From Pseudomonadota bacterium (GTDB taxonomy: Bacteria; Pseudomonadota; Alphaproteobacteria; Acetobacterales; Acetobacteraceae), in contig JAKAZO010000010.1 in NCBI GenBank assembly GCA_021815825.1, positions 1-56,237 on the forward strand: 56,237 nucleotides of DNA. Reading direction: 5' to 3'. Positions 31,517-40,900 of the stretch are shown here, one piece after another (position 1 is the first letter of the stretch; each line of letters begins with the position of its first letter). Made by a program: the position numbers and the translations under genes. The notes below the pieces were generated by a model. That model was given only the letters and a program-made list of their open reading frames with translations. It was not told the origin of the DNA and did not search any database.

Positions 31517-32077
31517 ATGCCCCATCCCGCCGTGCCGCCGTTCTCCGCCGCTGCCGTCACGCTGTTCCTGGCACTCGCCGCTTGCGGGCCGATGCAGCCG
31601 TTCGGCCCCGCCGCCCCGCCGCCGCCACCCATGCCCGTCGCCCCGCCGCAGACCGTCGGGCCGCGCGATACCGCCTTCATCACCGATGCGAGCAGCGAGT
31701 TGATCGCCACCGCGGAGCTGAGCCGGGTCGCCAGCACCCACGCCCGCACGGCGCGGCTGCGCGAACTCGCCCAGCGCATCACGAGCGCGAGCGACGCCAC
31801 CAACGCCAAGCTGCGCGCCCTGGCTGCGGTCAAGGATGTCGCCCCCCCCACCGAACTCGGCCAGGACGATCTCCTGGCTCAGCAGATGGTGGCCTCGGCC
31901 AAGCCCGGCGAGTTCGATCGCGCGTTCCTCGATGCGGTCGGCCCGCACCAGGAGCGGCTGGTCTCGCTGTTCTCCGCCGCCAGCCAGAGCGCCGATCCAG
32001 ACATCAAGGCGCTGGCCGCCGGCGCCCTGCCGGGGCTGAAAACCGATCTGGACGCCCTGGCGCGCGCCGCGAAATGA
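31517..32077 (+). CDS. DUF4142 domain lipoprotein
   Basis: 186 residues. The signal peptide ends with a lipobox LAAC (Cys23), then a Pro-rich linker (residues 30-46), then a helical domain that fits DUF4142 (DTAFITDASSELIATAELSRVAS ... RLRELAQRITS). Family members are ferritin-like helical bundles of unclear function. Probably co-transcribed with pip; the next gene starts 40 bases later. Confidence 0.8.
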   Translation: MPHPAVPPFSAAAVTLFLALAACGPMQPFGPAAPPPPPMPVAPPQTVGPRDTAFITDASSELIATAELSRVASTHARTARLRELAQRITSASDATNAKLRALAAVKDVAPPTELGQDDLLAQQMVASAKPGEFDRAFLDAVGPHQERLVSLFSAASQSADPDIKALAAGALPGLKTDLDALARAAK

Positions 32078-32117
32078 TCGATCAGCCGCAACCAGGCCGC
32101 TTCACGAGGAGAGTAGC

Positions 32118-33029
32118 ATGAGCGCAGAACAAACGCGGGTCGGGGTGATCGGGCTCGGCTCGATGGGCATGGGCGTGGCCCTGAACCTCGCGCGCCAGGG
32201 CTTCGCCGTCTTCGGCTGCGACATCAATGAACAGGCCAGGGCGGACCTCGCCGCCGCCGGCGGCACCGCGCTCGCCAGCCCCGCGCAGCTCCCCGCCGAC
32301 CTCGACGCGGTCATCGTGCTGGTGGTCAACGACGCCCAGGTGCAGACGGTGCTGTTCGGCGCCGAGGGCTGCGCCGGGCGCCTCGCGGCCGGGACCGTGG
32401 TGATCTGCTCCGCCACCGTCGCCCCCGCGGCGGCGCGGGCGACCGGCGAGAAGCTCGCCGCAGCCGGGCTCGCCATGCTCGATGCCCCCGTCTCCGGCGG
32501 CGCCGCCGGCGCGCGCGCGGGAACGATGACGGTGATGGCCTCCGGCAGCGAGGCCGCCTTCGCCGCCGCCGAGCCGGTGCTGGCGGCGATCGCGGCCAAG
32601 GTCTGGCGGCTCGGCGCGGAGATCGGCGTCGGCTCGACGGTGAAGATGGTCAACCAGCTCCTCGCCGGGGTGCATATCGCCGCCGCCGCCGAGGCAATGG
32701 CGCTGGGCATCCGCGCCGGCGCGGACCCGCAGACACTCTACGATGTCATCTCCACCTCCGCCGGCAGTTCCTGGATGTGGCAGAACCGCGTGCCGCACAT
32801 CCTCGCCGGCGACGACACGCCGCTCTCGGCGGTGAATATCTTCGTCAAGGACCTCGGCATCGTGCTCGACCAGGCCCGCGCCCTCACTTTCCCCCTGCCG
32901 CTGGCCGCCAGCGCGCATCAGCTATTCCTCGCCGCCGCCGCCAACGGCCAGGGCAGCAAGGACGACGCCTTCGTCATCCGCGTCTGGCAGGCGCTCGCCG
33001 GGATTCCCCTGCCGGATAGAGTGGGATGA
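32118..33029 (+). CDS. ltnD: L-threonate dehydrogenase-like beta-hydroxyacid dehydrogenase
   Basis: 303 residues of the 3-hydroxyisobutyrate dehydrogenase family, NAD-dependent. The Rossmann motif GLGSMGMG is at 12-19, the substrate loop DAPVSGGAAGA at 122-132, and the catalytic Lys176 in GSTVKMVNQ. The segment with NRVPHIL and NIFVKDLGIV points to LtnD, which oxidises L-threonate to 2-oxotetronate. GAGGAG lies seven bases before the ATG. The last codons and the stop are provided by repeat copy 2 (from 33017), so the C-terminus has been re-formed. Substrate is inferred. Confidence 0.85.
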   Translation: MSAEQTRVGVIGLGSMGMGVALNLARQGFAVFGCDINEQARADLAAAGGTALASPAQLPADLDAVIVLVVNDAQVQTVLFGAEGCAGRLAAGTVVICSATVAPAAARATGEKLAAAGLAMLDAPVSGGAAGARAGTMTVMASGSEAAFAAAEPVLAAIAAKVWRLGAEIGVGSTVKMVNQLLAGVHIAAAAEAMALGIRAGADPQTLYDVISTSAGSSWMWQNRVPHILAGDDTPLSAVNIFVKDLGIVLDQARALTFPLPLAASAHQLFLAAAANGQGSKDDAFVIRVWQALAGIPLPDRVG

Positions 33030-33120
33030 CATCGCTTCCGCTCAGCCACCCCACTCTAGCTCTCTGTTTGAGCGCGTGATTCAGACCTGCGGCGATTCCA
33101 CCTGCGGTCATCACGCTCTA
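33017..33120 (-). repeat. 104-bp structured intergenic repeat, copy 2
   Basis: Reverse-complement partner of 27960-28063. In the element sense (minus strand here) six bases differ. Three are in loops or linkers and three are in stems, where each keeps pairing by switching between Watson-Crick and G-U. It overlaps the last 13 bases of the ltnD-like gene, including its TGA, and its outermost TAG (33120-33118) is the stop codon of the convergent amidase gene. Confidence 0.9.
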
Positions 33121-34458
33121 AATCCTGACCGCCGCCTCGATAGCGGCGGCGAGGCGGAACAGGCGCGAATCGCCCATGGTCTCGCCGACGAGCATGAACC
33201 CTACCGGCGGCTCGTCCGGCGCCTGGCAGGGCAGGCTGATGGCGCAGCGGTCGAGCAGGTTGGCGATCGAGGTGTTGCGCAGGGACTGCATGTTGATCCG
33301 GTAGTAGGCCTCGTCATCGGCCAGCTCATCGAGCCGCGGCGGCACGATGGGCACGGTCGGCATCGCCACGGCATCGAGATCGGCGGTCTCCGCATCCATG
33401 CGCGCGATCATGCGGGCACGCGCGGCGACGAGGCCGAGATAGTCCGCCGCGCTCTGCTCGCGCCCGCGCTCGATGCGCCCGCGCACGCGCGGGTCGTAGC
33501 CGGCGCCGGCCCGCGCCAGCAGTTCGCGGTGCCAGGCGAAGGATTCGGCGGCGGAGAAGCCGCCCAGCGCGGTGACCTCGCCGATCAGATCGAAGGCGGT
33601 GAAACGGCGGCGGACGATGCGCACCCCGGCCGCTTCCAGCCGCCCCAGCGCGCGCTCGAAGGCGCGCGCCACGTCGGCATCCAGCGCCTCGCACGCCACC
33701 GTCTCCGGCAGCCCGAGCCGCAGCCCCGCCAGTGGCGGCGCGACCGGCGGGGCCGGCGCCTCGCCCGCCATCACCGCGTCGAGAATGGCGCAGCAGGCGA
33801 CCGAGTTGGCCAGGGGCCCGATCGAGTCGAGCGTCGTCGAGAGCGGCACCGCGCCCTCGCGCGGGATTCGCCGCGCCGTCGGCTTGTAGCCGGTGACGCC
33901 GCAGAACGCCGCCGGAATGCGGCAGGAGCCGCCGGTATCGGTGCCGATCGCGCCGATCGCCATGCCGTCGGCGACCGAGACCGCGGCCCCCGAGGAACTG
34001 CCGCCGGGAACCCGCTGCCCGGCGCGATCCCACGGGCTCAGGGGCGTGCCGAAATGCGGATTGGGCCCGAGCCCGGAATAGGCGAACTCGGCCATGTTGG
34101 TGCGCCCGATCGGGATCAGCCCAGCCGCGAGCAGACGGGCCACGACGGGGGCGTGCCCGGTCGCGGGCGCGGCATCGGCGAGCACGCGCGAGCCCGCCGG
34201 CGTCGGCTCGCCGCCGATGTCGAACAGATCCTTCAGACTCACCGGAATGCCGGCGAAGGGCGAAGGCGCCCGCCCGGCGCGGCGCAAGGCGTCGATCGCC
34301 GTCGCCATGGCGCGGGCCGATTCGGCGTGAACCCGCACGAAGGCGCGCGCGCCCTGCCCGCCCGGGTCGGCGATCCGTTCGAGGCACGTCTCGACCAGCG
34401 CCCGCGCGCTGGTCTCGCCCGCGGCCAGCGCCGCCGCCGCCATCTGGATCGTGCGCAT
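33118..34458 (-). CDS. Amidase signature family hydrolase
   Basis: 446-residue amidase with the Ser-cisSer-Lys triad: Lys76 (VSLKDLFD), Ser154 (PGGSSSGAAV) and Ser178 (GTDTGGSCRIPAAFCG). The substrate is not known from sequence; relatives include indoleacetamide, allophanate and aryl-amide hydrolases. The start at 34458 (MRTIQMAAAAL) has no Shine-Dalgarno of its own, but a 14-codon leader ORF with a perfect site ends 4 bases before it. The stop codon lies in repeat copy 2. Confidence 0.88.
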   Translation of the reverse strand: MRTIQMAAAALAAGETSARALVETCLERIADPGGQGARAFVRVHAESARAMATAIDALRRAGRAPSPFAGIPVSLKDLFDIGGEPTPAGSRVLADAAPATGHAPVVARLLAAGLIPIGRTNMAEFAYSGLGPNPHFGTPLSPWDRAGQRVPGGSSSGAAVSVADGMAIGAIGTDTGGSCRIPAAFCGVTGYKPTARRIPREGAVPLSTTLDSIGPLANSVACCAILDAVMAGEAPAPPVAPPLAGLRLGLPETVACEALDADVARAFERALGRLEAAGVRIVRRRFTAFDLIGEVTALGGFSAAESFAWHRELLARAGAGYDPRVRGRIERGREQSAADYLGLVAARARMIARMDAETADLDAVAMPTVPIVPPRLDELADDEAYYRINMQSLRNTSIANLLDRCAISLPCQAPDEPPVGFMLVGETMGDSRLFRLAAAIEAAVRI

Positions 34459-34462
34459 CGCT

Positions 34463-34507
34463 TTACTGGTCCAAAGCTGGATAACCCACACGGAGACTTG
34501 CGTTCAT
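34463..34507 (-). CDS. Possible 14-residue leader peptide ahead of the amidase
   Basis: Short ORF encoding MNASLRVGYPALDQ. AGGAGG lies seven bases before its ATG (complement at 34515-34520), the best ribosome-binding site in this region, and its TAA is 4 bases before the amidase ATG, which has none. It could couple translation to the amidase or be the remnant of a larger gene. No protein evidence. Confidence 0.4.
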   Translation of the reverse strand: MNASLRVGYPALDQ

Positions 34508-34647
34508 CTTGGTTCCTCCTCTGCTTTCCATTCGGCAGACTGCAGCGCCGACCCCAGGAAGATCAAGCACGCTTTGTCGTGGCGGCGCGACTTGACGAAG
34601 ACGCGCGCGCATGCCTCCCCTGCGTCCAAAGCAGCGGAGGACCCATC

Positions 34648-35451
34648 ATGACCAGCCCAGCCCGCCCCGTGCTCCTGACCGGCGCCTCCGGCGCCCTGGG
34701 GCGGCAGATCGCACGCGGCCTCGGTGCCAAGGGCTGGAGCCTGCGTCTGACCGATATCGCGCCCTTCCCGGACGCGCTGCCGGCCGGCGCCCACTTCGAG
34801 GCGGCGGACCTCAACGACGGCGTCGCCCTGCTGCGGCTTGCCGAGGGGTGCGGCACGATCCTGCATTTCGGCGGCATCTCGATCGACCGGCCGTTCGAGG
34901 AGGTGTTCGGCCCCAACCTGCGCGGCCTGTATCACATCTATGAAGCGGCACGGCGCGAGCGCGCCCGCGTGGTCTTCGCGTCGTCGAACCACAGTATCGG
35001 CTTCCACGAACGCAGCGAGCGGCTCGACGACGACTGTGGTTTCGAGCCGGATTGCTATTACGGCCTGTCCAAGGCCTATGGCGAGCTGATGGGCCGGCTC
35101 TACTGGCACAAGCACGGCGTCGAGAGCGTGCTGGTGCGCATCGGCTCCTGCTTCCCCGAGCCGGTCGATGCCCGCATGCTCGCGACCTGGCTCTCCTACG
35201 CCGACCTGGTGCGGCTGATGGAACGGGCGGTCCTGGCGGAACGCACGGAGCTCGCGGTGATCTGGGGAGCATCGAACAATTCGCGCAGCTTCTGGGGGCG
35301 GGACGCGCGCGCGCGGCTCGGCTGGCAGCCCGAGGACAGCGCCGACGTCTTCGCCGCGCAGCTCGCCGGGAAACTCAGCGGCGACCCCGTCTGCGAGCGC
35401 TACCAGGGCGGGGCCTATGCGGCGAACGGCTATACGCCTCGCGAGGGCTGA
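34648..35451 (+). CDS. udh: Uronate dehydrogenase
   Basis: 267-residue SDR-type enzyme that oxidises D-galacturonate or D-glucuronate to the aldarolactone with NAD. The N-terminal TGASGALGRQIA is the nucleotide-binding loop, SSNHSIGF at 112-119 is the family signature, and the catalytic Tyr138/Lys142 pair is in YYGLSK. LVRIGSCFPEP and VIWGASNNSRSFW agree with characterised Udh proteins. GGAGG lies seven bases before the ATG. Its 3' end overlaps the next gene by 35 bases. Confidence 0.9.
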   Translation: MTSPARPVLLTGASGALGRQIARGLGAKGWSLRLTDIAPFPDALPAGAHFEAADLNDGVALLRLAEGCGTILHFGGISIDRPFEEVFGPNLRGLYHIYEAARRERARVVFASSNHSIGFHERSERLDDDCGFEPDCYYGLSKAYGELMGRLYWHKHGVESVLVRIGSCFPEPVDARMLATWLSYADLVRLMERAVLAERTELAVIWGASNNSRSFWGRDARARLGWQPEDSADVFAAQLAGKLSGDPVCERYQGGAYAANGYTPREG

Positions 35452-36847
35452 GCTGGCCGCTCGCCGTTCACCGCTCGCCGCCGTGCTGGCCTGCGCCATC
35501 CTCGCCGCCTGCGCGACCCCGCCCGGGCCGCCGGCCTCACCGGACGCGAGCCTGGCCACGCTCGAACAGCGCCGGCTCGATGATCCGCGACTGAGCCAGT
35601 TCCTCACCGCCGCGCGACGGCTCGACAACACGCCGGCGCCGCCGCCATGGACGCTCGCCAGCCTCAGCCTCGCCGCGCTCTATTTCCACCCCGATCTCGA
35701 CCTCGCCCGCAGCCAGCTCGCCCTGGCGCGCGCCGGGACCGTCACCGCGGCCGAGCGGCCGAACCCGAGCGTTTCGTTCGTGCCGCCGCCATGGCTGTTC
35801 GGCGGCGTGGTCAGTGCCGTGATCGAGTCGTTCGGCAAGCGCGGCGGGCGCATCGCCGCGGCGGACCGGCTCGCGCAGGCGGCACGCGCCGATCTGGACA
35901 CGGCGAGCTGGCAGGTCCGCGCCGGGGTCCGTGCCGCCCTGCTCGATGTCTGGGCCGCCCGCCGCCGCGGCGCCCTGCTGGCCGAGCGCGCCGGACAGCA
36001 AGCGGCGCTGGTCGCCGAGATGCAACGCCGGCTGAGCGCCGGCGACGCGGCGGCGCCGGAGGTGACGCGCGAGCGCATGGCGCTGGATCAGCTCCGGCTG
36101 GCCCAGAACGACGCCGCCCGCGCCGAGGCGGAGGCGGTGGCGCGCCTGGCGCGCGCCATCGGCGTGCCGGCGCGGGCGCTGGACGGGCAGGCGCTGGCGC
36201 TCGATCCGTTCGACCGTCCCGTCACCCTCGACCTCGCCCGGGCCGAGGGCACCGACCGGCGCGCGGCGCTGACCGGGCGGGCGGACCTGCGCGCGCGCCT
36301 GGCCGAGCTCGACGCGGCGCAGGCCGCGCTCGGGATCGAGCTGGCCAGCCGCTTTCCCAATGTCACGCTCGGCCCCGGCTACAACTGGTACCAGGGCATC
36401 GGCGCCTTCGCCGTGGCGCCGACCTTCGAGCTGCCGATCCTCAATCAGAACCAGGGCCGCATCGGCGAGGCGCTGGCCCGGCGCGACGCCGCCGCCGCCA
36501 GGCTGGTGGCGTTGCAGGCGCGGATCCTGGGCGAGATCGAGCAGGCCACGGCCGGCATGCGCGCGGCCGAGCGGGGACTGGCAGCGGCGAGCGCGCTGCT
36601 GCGCGAGCAGGATGGGCGCGTCGAGGCGATCGCCCGCGCCGTGGCCGCCGGCGCCGCCGATCGGCCGGCGCTGCTCGCCGCCGAGGTCGAGCGCGGCCTG
36701 GTCCGCCAGGGCTGGCTCGACGCGCTCGCCGCCGAGCACCAGGCGGCCGGCGCGCTCGAGGACGCGCTGCAAGTGCCGCTGGTCGGCCCGGCCTCCGCCG
36801 CGCCCGACCCGGAAACGAACCCGCGCGCGGCGATGGCCGGGCCATGA
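35417..36847 (+). CDS. TolC/CusC-like outer membrane efflux lipoprotein
   Basis: 476 residues. The signal peptide ends with the lipobox LAAC (Cys32), as in outer-membrane factors of the CusC/OprM kind. Two long Ala/Arg-rich helical repeats follow (for example AARADLDTASWQVRAGVRAALLDVWAA and ELDAAQAALGIELASRFP), and the segment LGPGYNWYQGIGAF fits the family's barrel strands. The ATG lies inside the udh end. First gene of a three-gene tripartite efflux operon. Confidence 0.85.
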   Translation: MRRTAIRLARAELAARRSPLAAVLACAILAACATPPGPPASPDASLATLEQRRLDDPRLSQFLTAARRLDNTPAPPPWTLASLSLAALYFHPDLDLARSQLALARAGTVTAAERPNPSVSFVPPPWLFGGVVSAVIESFGKRGGRIAAADRLAQAARADLDTASWQVRAGVRAALLDVWAARRRGALLAERAGQQAALVAEMQRRLSAGDAAAPEVTRERMALDQLRLAQNDAARAEAEAVARLARAIGVPARALDGQALALDPFDRPVTLDLARAEGTDRRAALTGRADLRARLAELDAAQAALGIELASRFPNVTLGPGYNWYQGIGAFAVAPTFELPILNQNQGRIGEALARRDAAAARLVALQARILGEIEQATAGMRAAERGLAAASALLREQDGRVEAIARAVAAGAADRPALLAAEVERGLVRQGWLDALAAEHQAAGALEDALQVPLVGPASAAPDPETNPRAAMAGP

Positions 36848-36860
36848 GGGAGCCGCACCA

Positions 36861-37946
36861 GTGAGCGGACGCCGTCGCAGCCGCCGCGCGCGCCTCGCCG
36901 CGCTGGTGCTCCTCGCCGCGCTCGCCCTGCTTGGCGGCCTGCTGGGCTTGGGCCTGCTCGCCACCGGCGGGGGCGGCAAGGACGATGACGACGCGGCGGT
37001 ACGGGCCCCGTCCCATGCCGAGGCGGCGAGCGGGGAGCCGCGGCCGCTGACGCTCGACGCCGAGGCGCGGCGGCGCAACGGCATCGTCATTCTTCGCCTC
37101 ACTCCCGCCACTGCGCCGCGCTGGCTCAGCGCCTATGGCAGCGTGCTCGATTCCGCCCCGCTGGCCGCGCTGGCAGCCAGCCACGCCAGCGCGGCGGCGC
37201 AGCGCAGCGCCGCCGCGGCGCGGCTGGCCATGGCGCGGGCCGCCTTCCAGCGCGCGCGCAAGCTCTATGGCGAGCAGCGCAATGTCTCCGAGGCGGCGAT
37301 GGAGGCGGCGGAGGCCGAGTTCCACGCCGCCGAGGCGGCGCTCGCCCAGGCCGAGGCGGCTCTGCGCGGGCTCGAGGACGCCGCGGTCCAGGACTGGGGC
37401 GAGACGCTGGCGCGCGCGGTCTTCGCCGAGGAGGCGCGCGCCCGGCGGCTGATCGCCGGCGAGGACCGGCTGGTGCTGGCGACCGTGCCGGAGGGCGTCG
37501 CCCTGCCGCGCTCCGGCCCACCGCCGCGCGCCTGGATCACCACCGCGCCCGGACGCGAGCTGCGCCTGCTCGCGCCCGCCACGCGCGCGGATCCGCGTCT
37601 GCAGGGCACCGCCCTGCTCTATGTCGCGGCCGAGGCGCGCGACCTGCTGCCGGGCACCAGCCTGCTCCTGCGCCTGCCCGGCGAACCGCTCGCCGACGCC
37701 GTGCTGGTGCCTTCGGACGCCGTCGTCTGGTGGCGGGGCCAGGCCTGGATCTATCTGCGCACCGGCCCGGACCGCTTCGCCCGCCGCGCGGTTGCCACCG
37801 ACACGCCGGAAGCCGGCGGCTACGTCATCGCCAACCCCGCTCCCGGCCAGAGCAGCGTGGAACTGGCCGGGACCGGCGCGCAGGCGCTGCTTTCGGAGGA
37901 ATTCCGCACCCAGATCCAGCTCGGCGACGAAGGGGAGCAGCCGTGA
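36861..37946 (+). CDS. RND efflux periplasmic adaptor subunit
   Basis: 361 residues. An N-terminal membrane anchor (about 9-32) is followed by an acidic patch GKDDDD, a lipoyl half-motif (WLSAYGSVLDSAPLAAL), a helical hairpin of coiled-coil type (about 105-180, Ala/Glu/Arg-rich) and beta-barrel-like segments. The start is the GTG at 36861, eight bases after GGGAG. It is shorter and less conserved than CusB, and I see no His/Met-rich metal-binding N-terminal segment. The gap to the preceding gene is 13 bases. Confidence 0.82.
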   Translation: MSGRRRSRRARLAALVLLAALALLGGLLGLGLLATGGGGKDDDDAAVRAPSHAEAASGEPRPLTLDAEARRRNGIVILRLTPATAPRWLSAYGSVLDSAPLAALAASHASAAAQRSAAAARLAMARAAFQRARKLYGEQRNVSEAAMEAAEAEFHAAEAALAQAEAALRGLEDAAVQDWGETLARAVFAEEARARRLIAGEDRLVLATVPEGVALPRSGPPPRAWITTAPGRELRLLAPATRADPRLQGTALLYVAAEARDLLPGTSLLLRLPGEPLADAVLVPSDAVVWWRGQAWIYLRTGPDRFARRAVATDTPEAGGYVIANPAPGQSSVELAGTGAQALLSEEFRTQIQLGDEGEQP

Positions 37947-37956
37947 GGTGGATGGC

Positions 37957-40900
37957 GTGAGCGCGGCCACGCCGGCGCCGCGCGGGCCGCAAGCGGCACT
38001 GATCGCGCTCGCCATCCGCCTGCGCGGCATCGTCGCGGCACTCGCCCTGCTGCTGCTCGCCTACGGCACCGACGTGCTGCTCGGGGCGCGCTACGACGTG
38101 TTCCCGGAATTTGCCCCGGCCCAGGTCGGCATCCAGACCGAGGCGCCCGGGCTGGCGCCGGAGCAGGTCGAAACCCTGGTGACGCAGCCGATCGAGGACG
38201 CGCTGAACGGCGCCCCGGGCGTGCAGGGGCTGCGCTCGACCTCGATCCAGGGGCTCTCCGTCGTCAGCGTCGTGTTCGATCCGGCGAGCGATCTCTATCG
38301 CGACCGCCAGCTCGTCGCCGAGCGGCTCACCGCCGCCACCCGCCAGCTCCCGCCGGGCATCCCGCCGCCGAGCCTTTCCCCGCTCGCCTCCTCGACCAGC
38401 ACGGTGCTGATCCTCGGCCTGACCGGCCCGGTCTCGCCGATGGAGCTGCGCCGCGCGGCGGACTGGACGCTGCGTCCGCGCCTGCTCGCCGTGCCCGGCG
38501 TGGCCAACGCGGCGGTGTTCGGCGGCGAGCGCGAATCGCTGCAGATCCAGCTCAGCCCCGCTTCGCTGATGGACCACGGCATCGGGCTCAACGAGGCGCT
38601 GGCGGCGGCGCGGCTCGCGACCGCGATGCGGGGCGCCGGCTTCATCGACACGCCGAACCAGCGCCTGGTGCTCGAAACCCAGGGCCAGGCGGTGAGCGCG
38701 GAGGCGCTCTCCGGACGCGTCCTCGCGGCCACCGCCGCAGGCAGCGTCACGCTCGGCGATGTCGCCACCGTCGCCCGCGCGCCGGAGCCGGCCTTCGGCG
38801 GCGCCAGCATCATGGGCCGGCCGGGCGTCGTCGTCGTCGTCTCCGCCCAGTACGGCGCCAACACGATCGAGGTCACCGCGCGGGTGGTGCGCGCGCTGGC
38901 CGGTCTGCGCGCGGATCTCGCCCGGCGCGGCATCACCCTGCACGACGACCTGTTCCGCCCGGCGGACTTCATCCACGCCGCGCTGAGCAATGTCAGCGCC
39001 TCGCTGATCCTGGGCGGGGCGCTGGTGATCGTGGTGCTGTTCCTGTTCCTCTTCGACCTGCGCACCGCGGCGATCTCCTGCCTCGCCATTCCGATCTCGC
39101 TGCTCGCCGCGGTGATGGTGCTGACCTGGCTCGGGGTGACACTGAACACCATGACGCTGGGCGGATTGGCCATCGCCATCGGCGAGGTGGTGGACGATGC
39201 GGTCATCGATGTCGAGAACATCGTCCGCCGCCTGCGCGAGAACCGCCAGGCCGGCACGCCGCGGCCGCCGGCGCGGGTGGTGCTGGACGCGTCGCTGGAG
39301 GTGCGCGGGGCGGTGGTCTACGCCACCTTCATCGTCATCCTCGTGTTCCTGCCGATCCTGACCCTGCCCGGCCTGGCCGGGCGCTTCTTCGCCCCGCTGG
39401 GCCTGGCCTACATCCTCGCCATCCTGGCCTCCCTGGTGGTCGCGGTCGTGGTCACGCCGGCGCTGGCGATGCTGCTGCTGGTGCAGCGCGAGACGCGGAC
39501 GGGCGAGCCGCCGGTGATCCGCGTGCTGCGGCGGCTCTATCGGCGGCTTCTGCTCGGCGCCATGCGCCACGCAAAGCTCGTGCTCGCCGGCTCGGCCGTC
39601 TTCACCGCCGCCGGCCTCGCCGTACTGCCGCTGTTCGGCGCCGCCTTCCTGCCGGAGCTGAACGAGGGCCATCTGGTCGTGCACATGGCGGCGCTGCCCG
39701 GCACGTCGATCGCCGAATCGCTGCGTCTCGGCGAACGTGTCAGCGGCGCGCTGGCGGCGCTGCCGGTGGTGCGCACGGTGGCCCAGCGGATCGGGCGGGC
39801 GGAGCTGTCCGAAGATACGTGGGGCCCGGAATACAGCGAATTCGACGTCGATCTCCGCCCGGGACTCTCCGGCGAGGAGGCGGAGGCGGCCCGGCGCGCG
39901 ATCCGCGCCGCGCTGGGTGGCTTCATCGGCGTCAATTCCGCCATCACGCCGTTCCTCACCGAGCGCATCGAGGAGACGCTGTCCGGCTACACCGCCGCCG
40001 TGGTGGTCAATGTGTTCGGCCGCGACCTCGATGCGATGGACCGCGCCGCCGGCGCCGTCGCGCACGTGCTCGCGGGGCTGCCGAACGCGGCCGACGTCCA
40101 GCTCCTCGCTCCGCCCGGCGCCCCGCGGCTGGCGGTCCGGCTCGACGACGCGGCACTGCGCCGCTTCGGGCTCGACGCGGTGGAGGTGCTCGATCTGGTG
40201 CGCGCCGCCTATCAGGGCGAGGTCGTCGGCCAGGTCTACGAGGGCAACCGCGTGCTCGACGTGGTGGCGGTGCTCGAGCCGGGGCTGCGCGCCGACCCGG
40301 CGCGGCTCGGTGAGCTGCCCCTGCGCTCCCCGCGCGGCACGACGGTGATGCTGCGCCAGGTGGCGGCGATCAGCACCGCCGAGGGCCGCTACACGCTGCG
40401 TCATGAGGGCGCGCGCCGGGTGCAGAGCGTGACCGCGAACGTCACCGGCGGCGATGTCGCCGGCTTCGTCGCCGCGGCCAGGCGCCACATCGCCGCCGAG
40501 GTGACGCTGCCGCCCGGCACCTATGTCGAATTCGCCGGCACCGCCGAGGCGGAGGCGCGCTCGCAGCGCGACCTCATTATCCACGCCACGCTCGCCGGCA
40601 TCCTCGCGGTGATGCTGCTCTGGGTGGTGACGCGGGAGGCCCGCAATGTCGCGCTGATCCTCACCAACCTGCCCTTCGCGCTGGTGGGCGGCGTGCTCGC
40701 CGTGTTCGTCTCCGGCGGCGTGCTCACCCTCGGCGCGCTCGTGGGCTTCGTGACCCTGTTCGGCATCACCATCCGCAACGCGATCATGATGATCTCGCAC
40801 TACGAGCACCTGGTCGGCGCGGACGGGCTGCGCTGGGGCGCGGCGACGGCGGTGCGCGGCGCCGCGGACCGGCTGGCGCCGATCCTCATGACCTCGATCG

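Noticed and set aside
27960-33120. Composite transposon or genomic island
   Set aside because: No transposase, integrase or target-site duplication longer than TA, and the enclosed genes have normal composition. Only an inverted repeat pair can be claimed.
37825-40809. 994-codon minus-strand frame opposite the RND pump
   Set aside because: His/Arg/Gly/Asp-rich antisense product typical for GC-rich genes. The plus strand shows the full RND signature.
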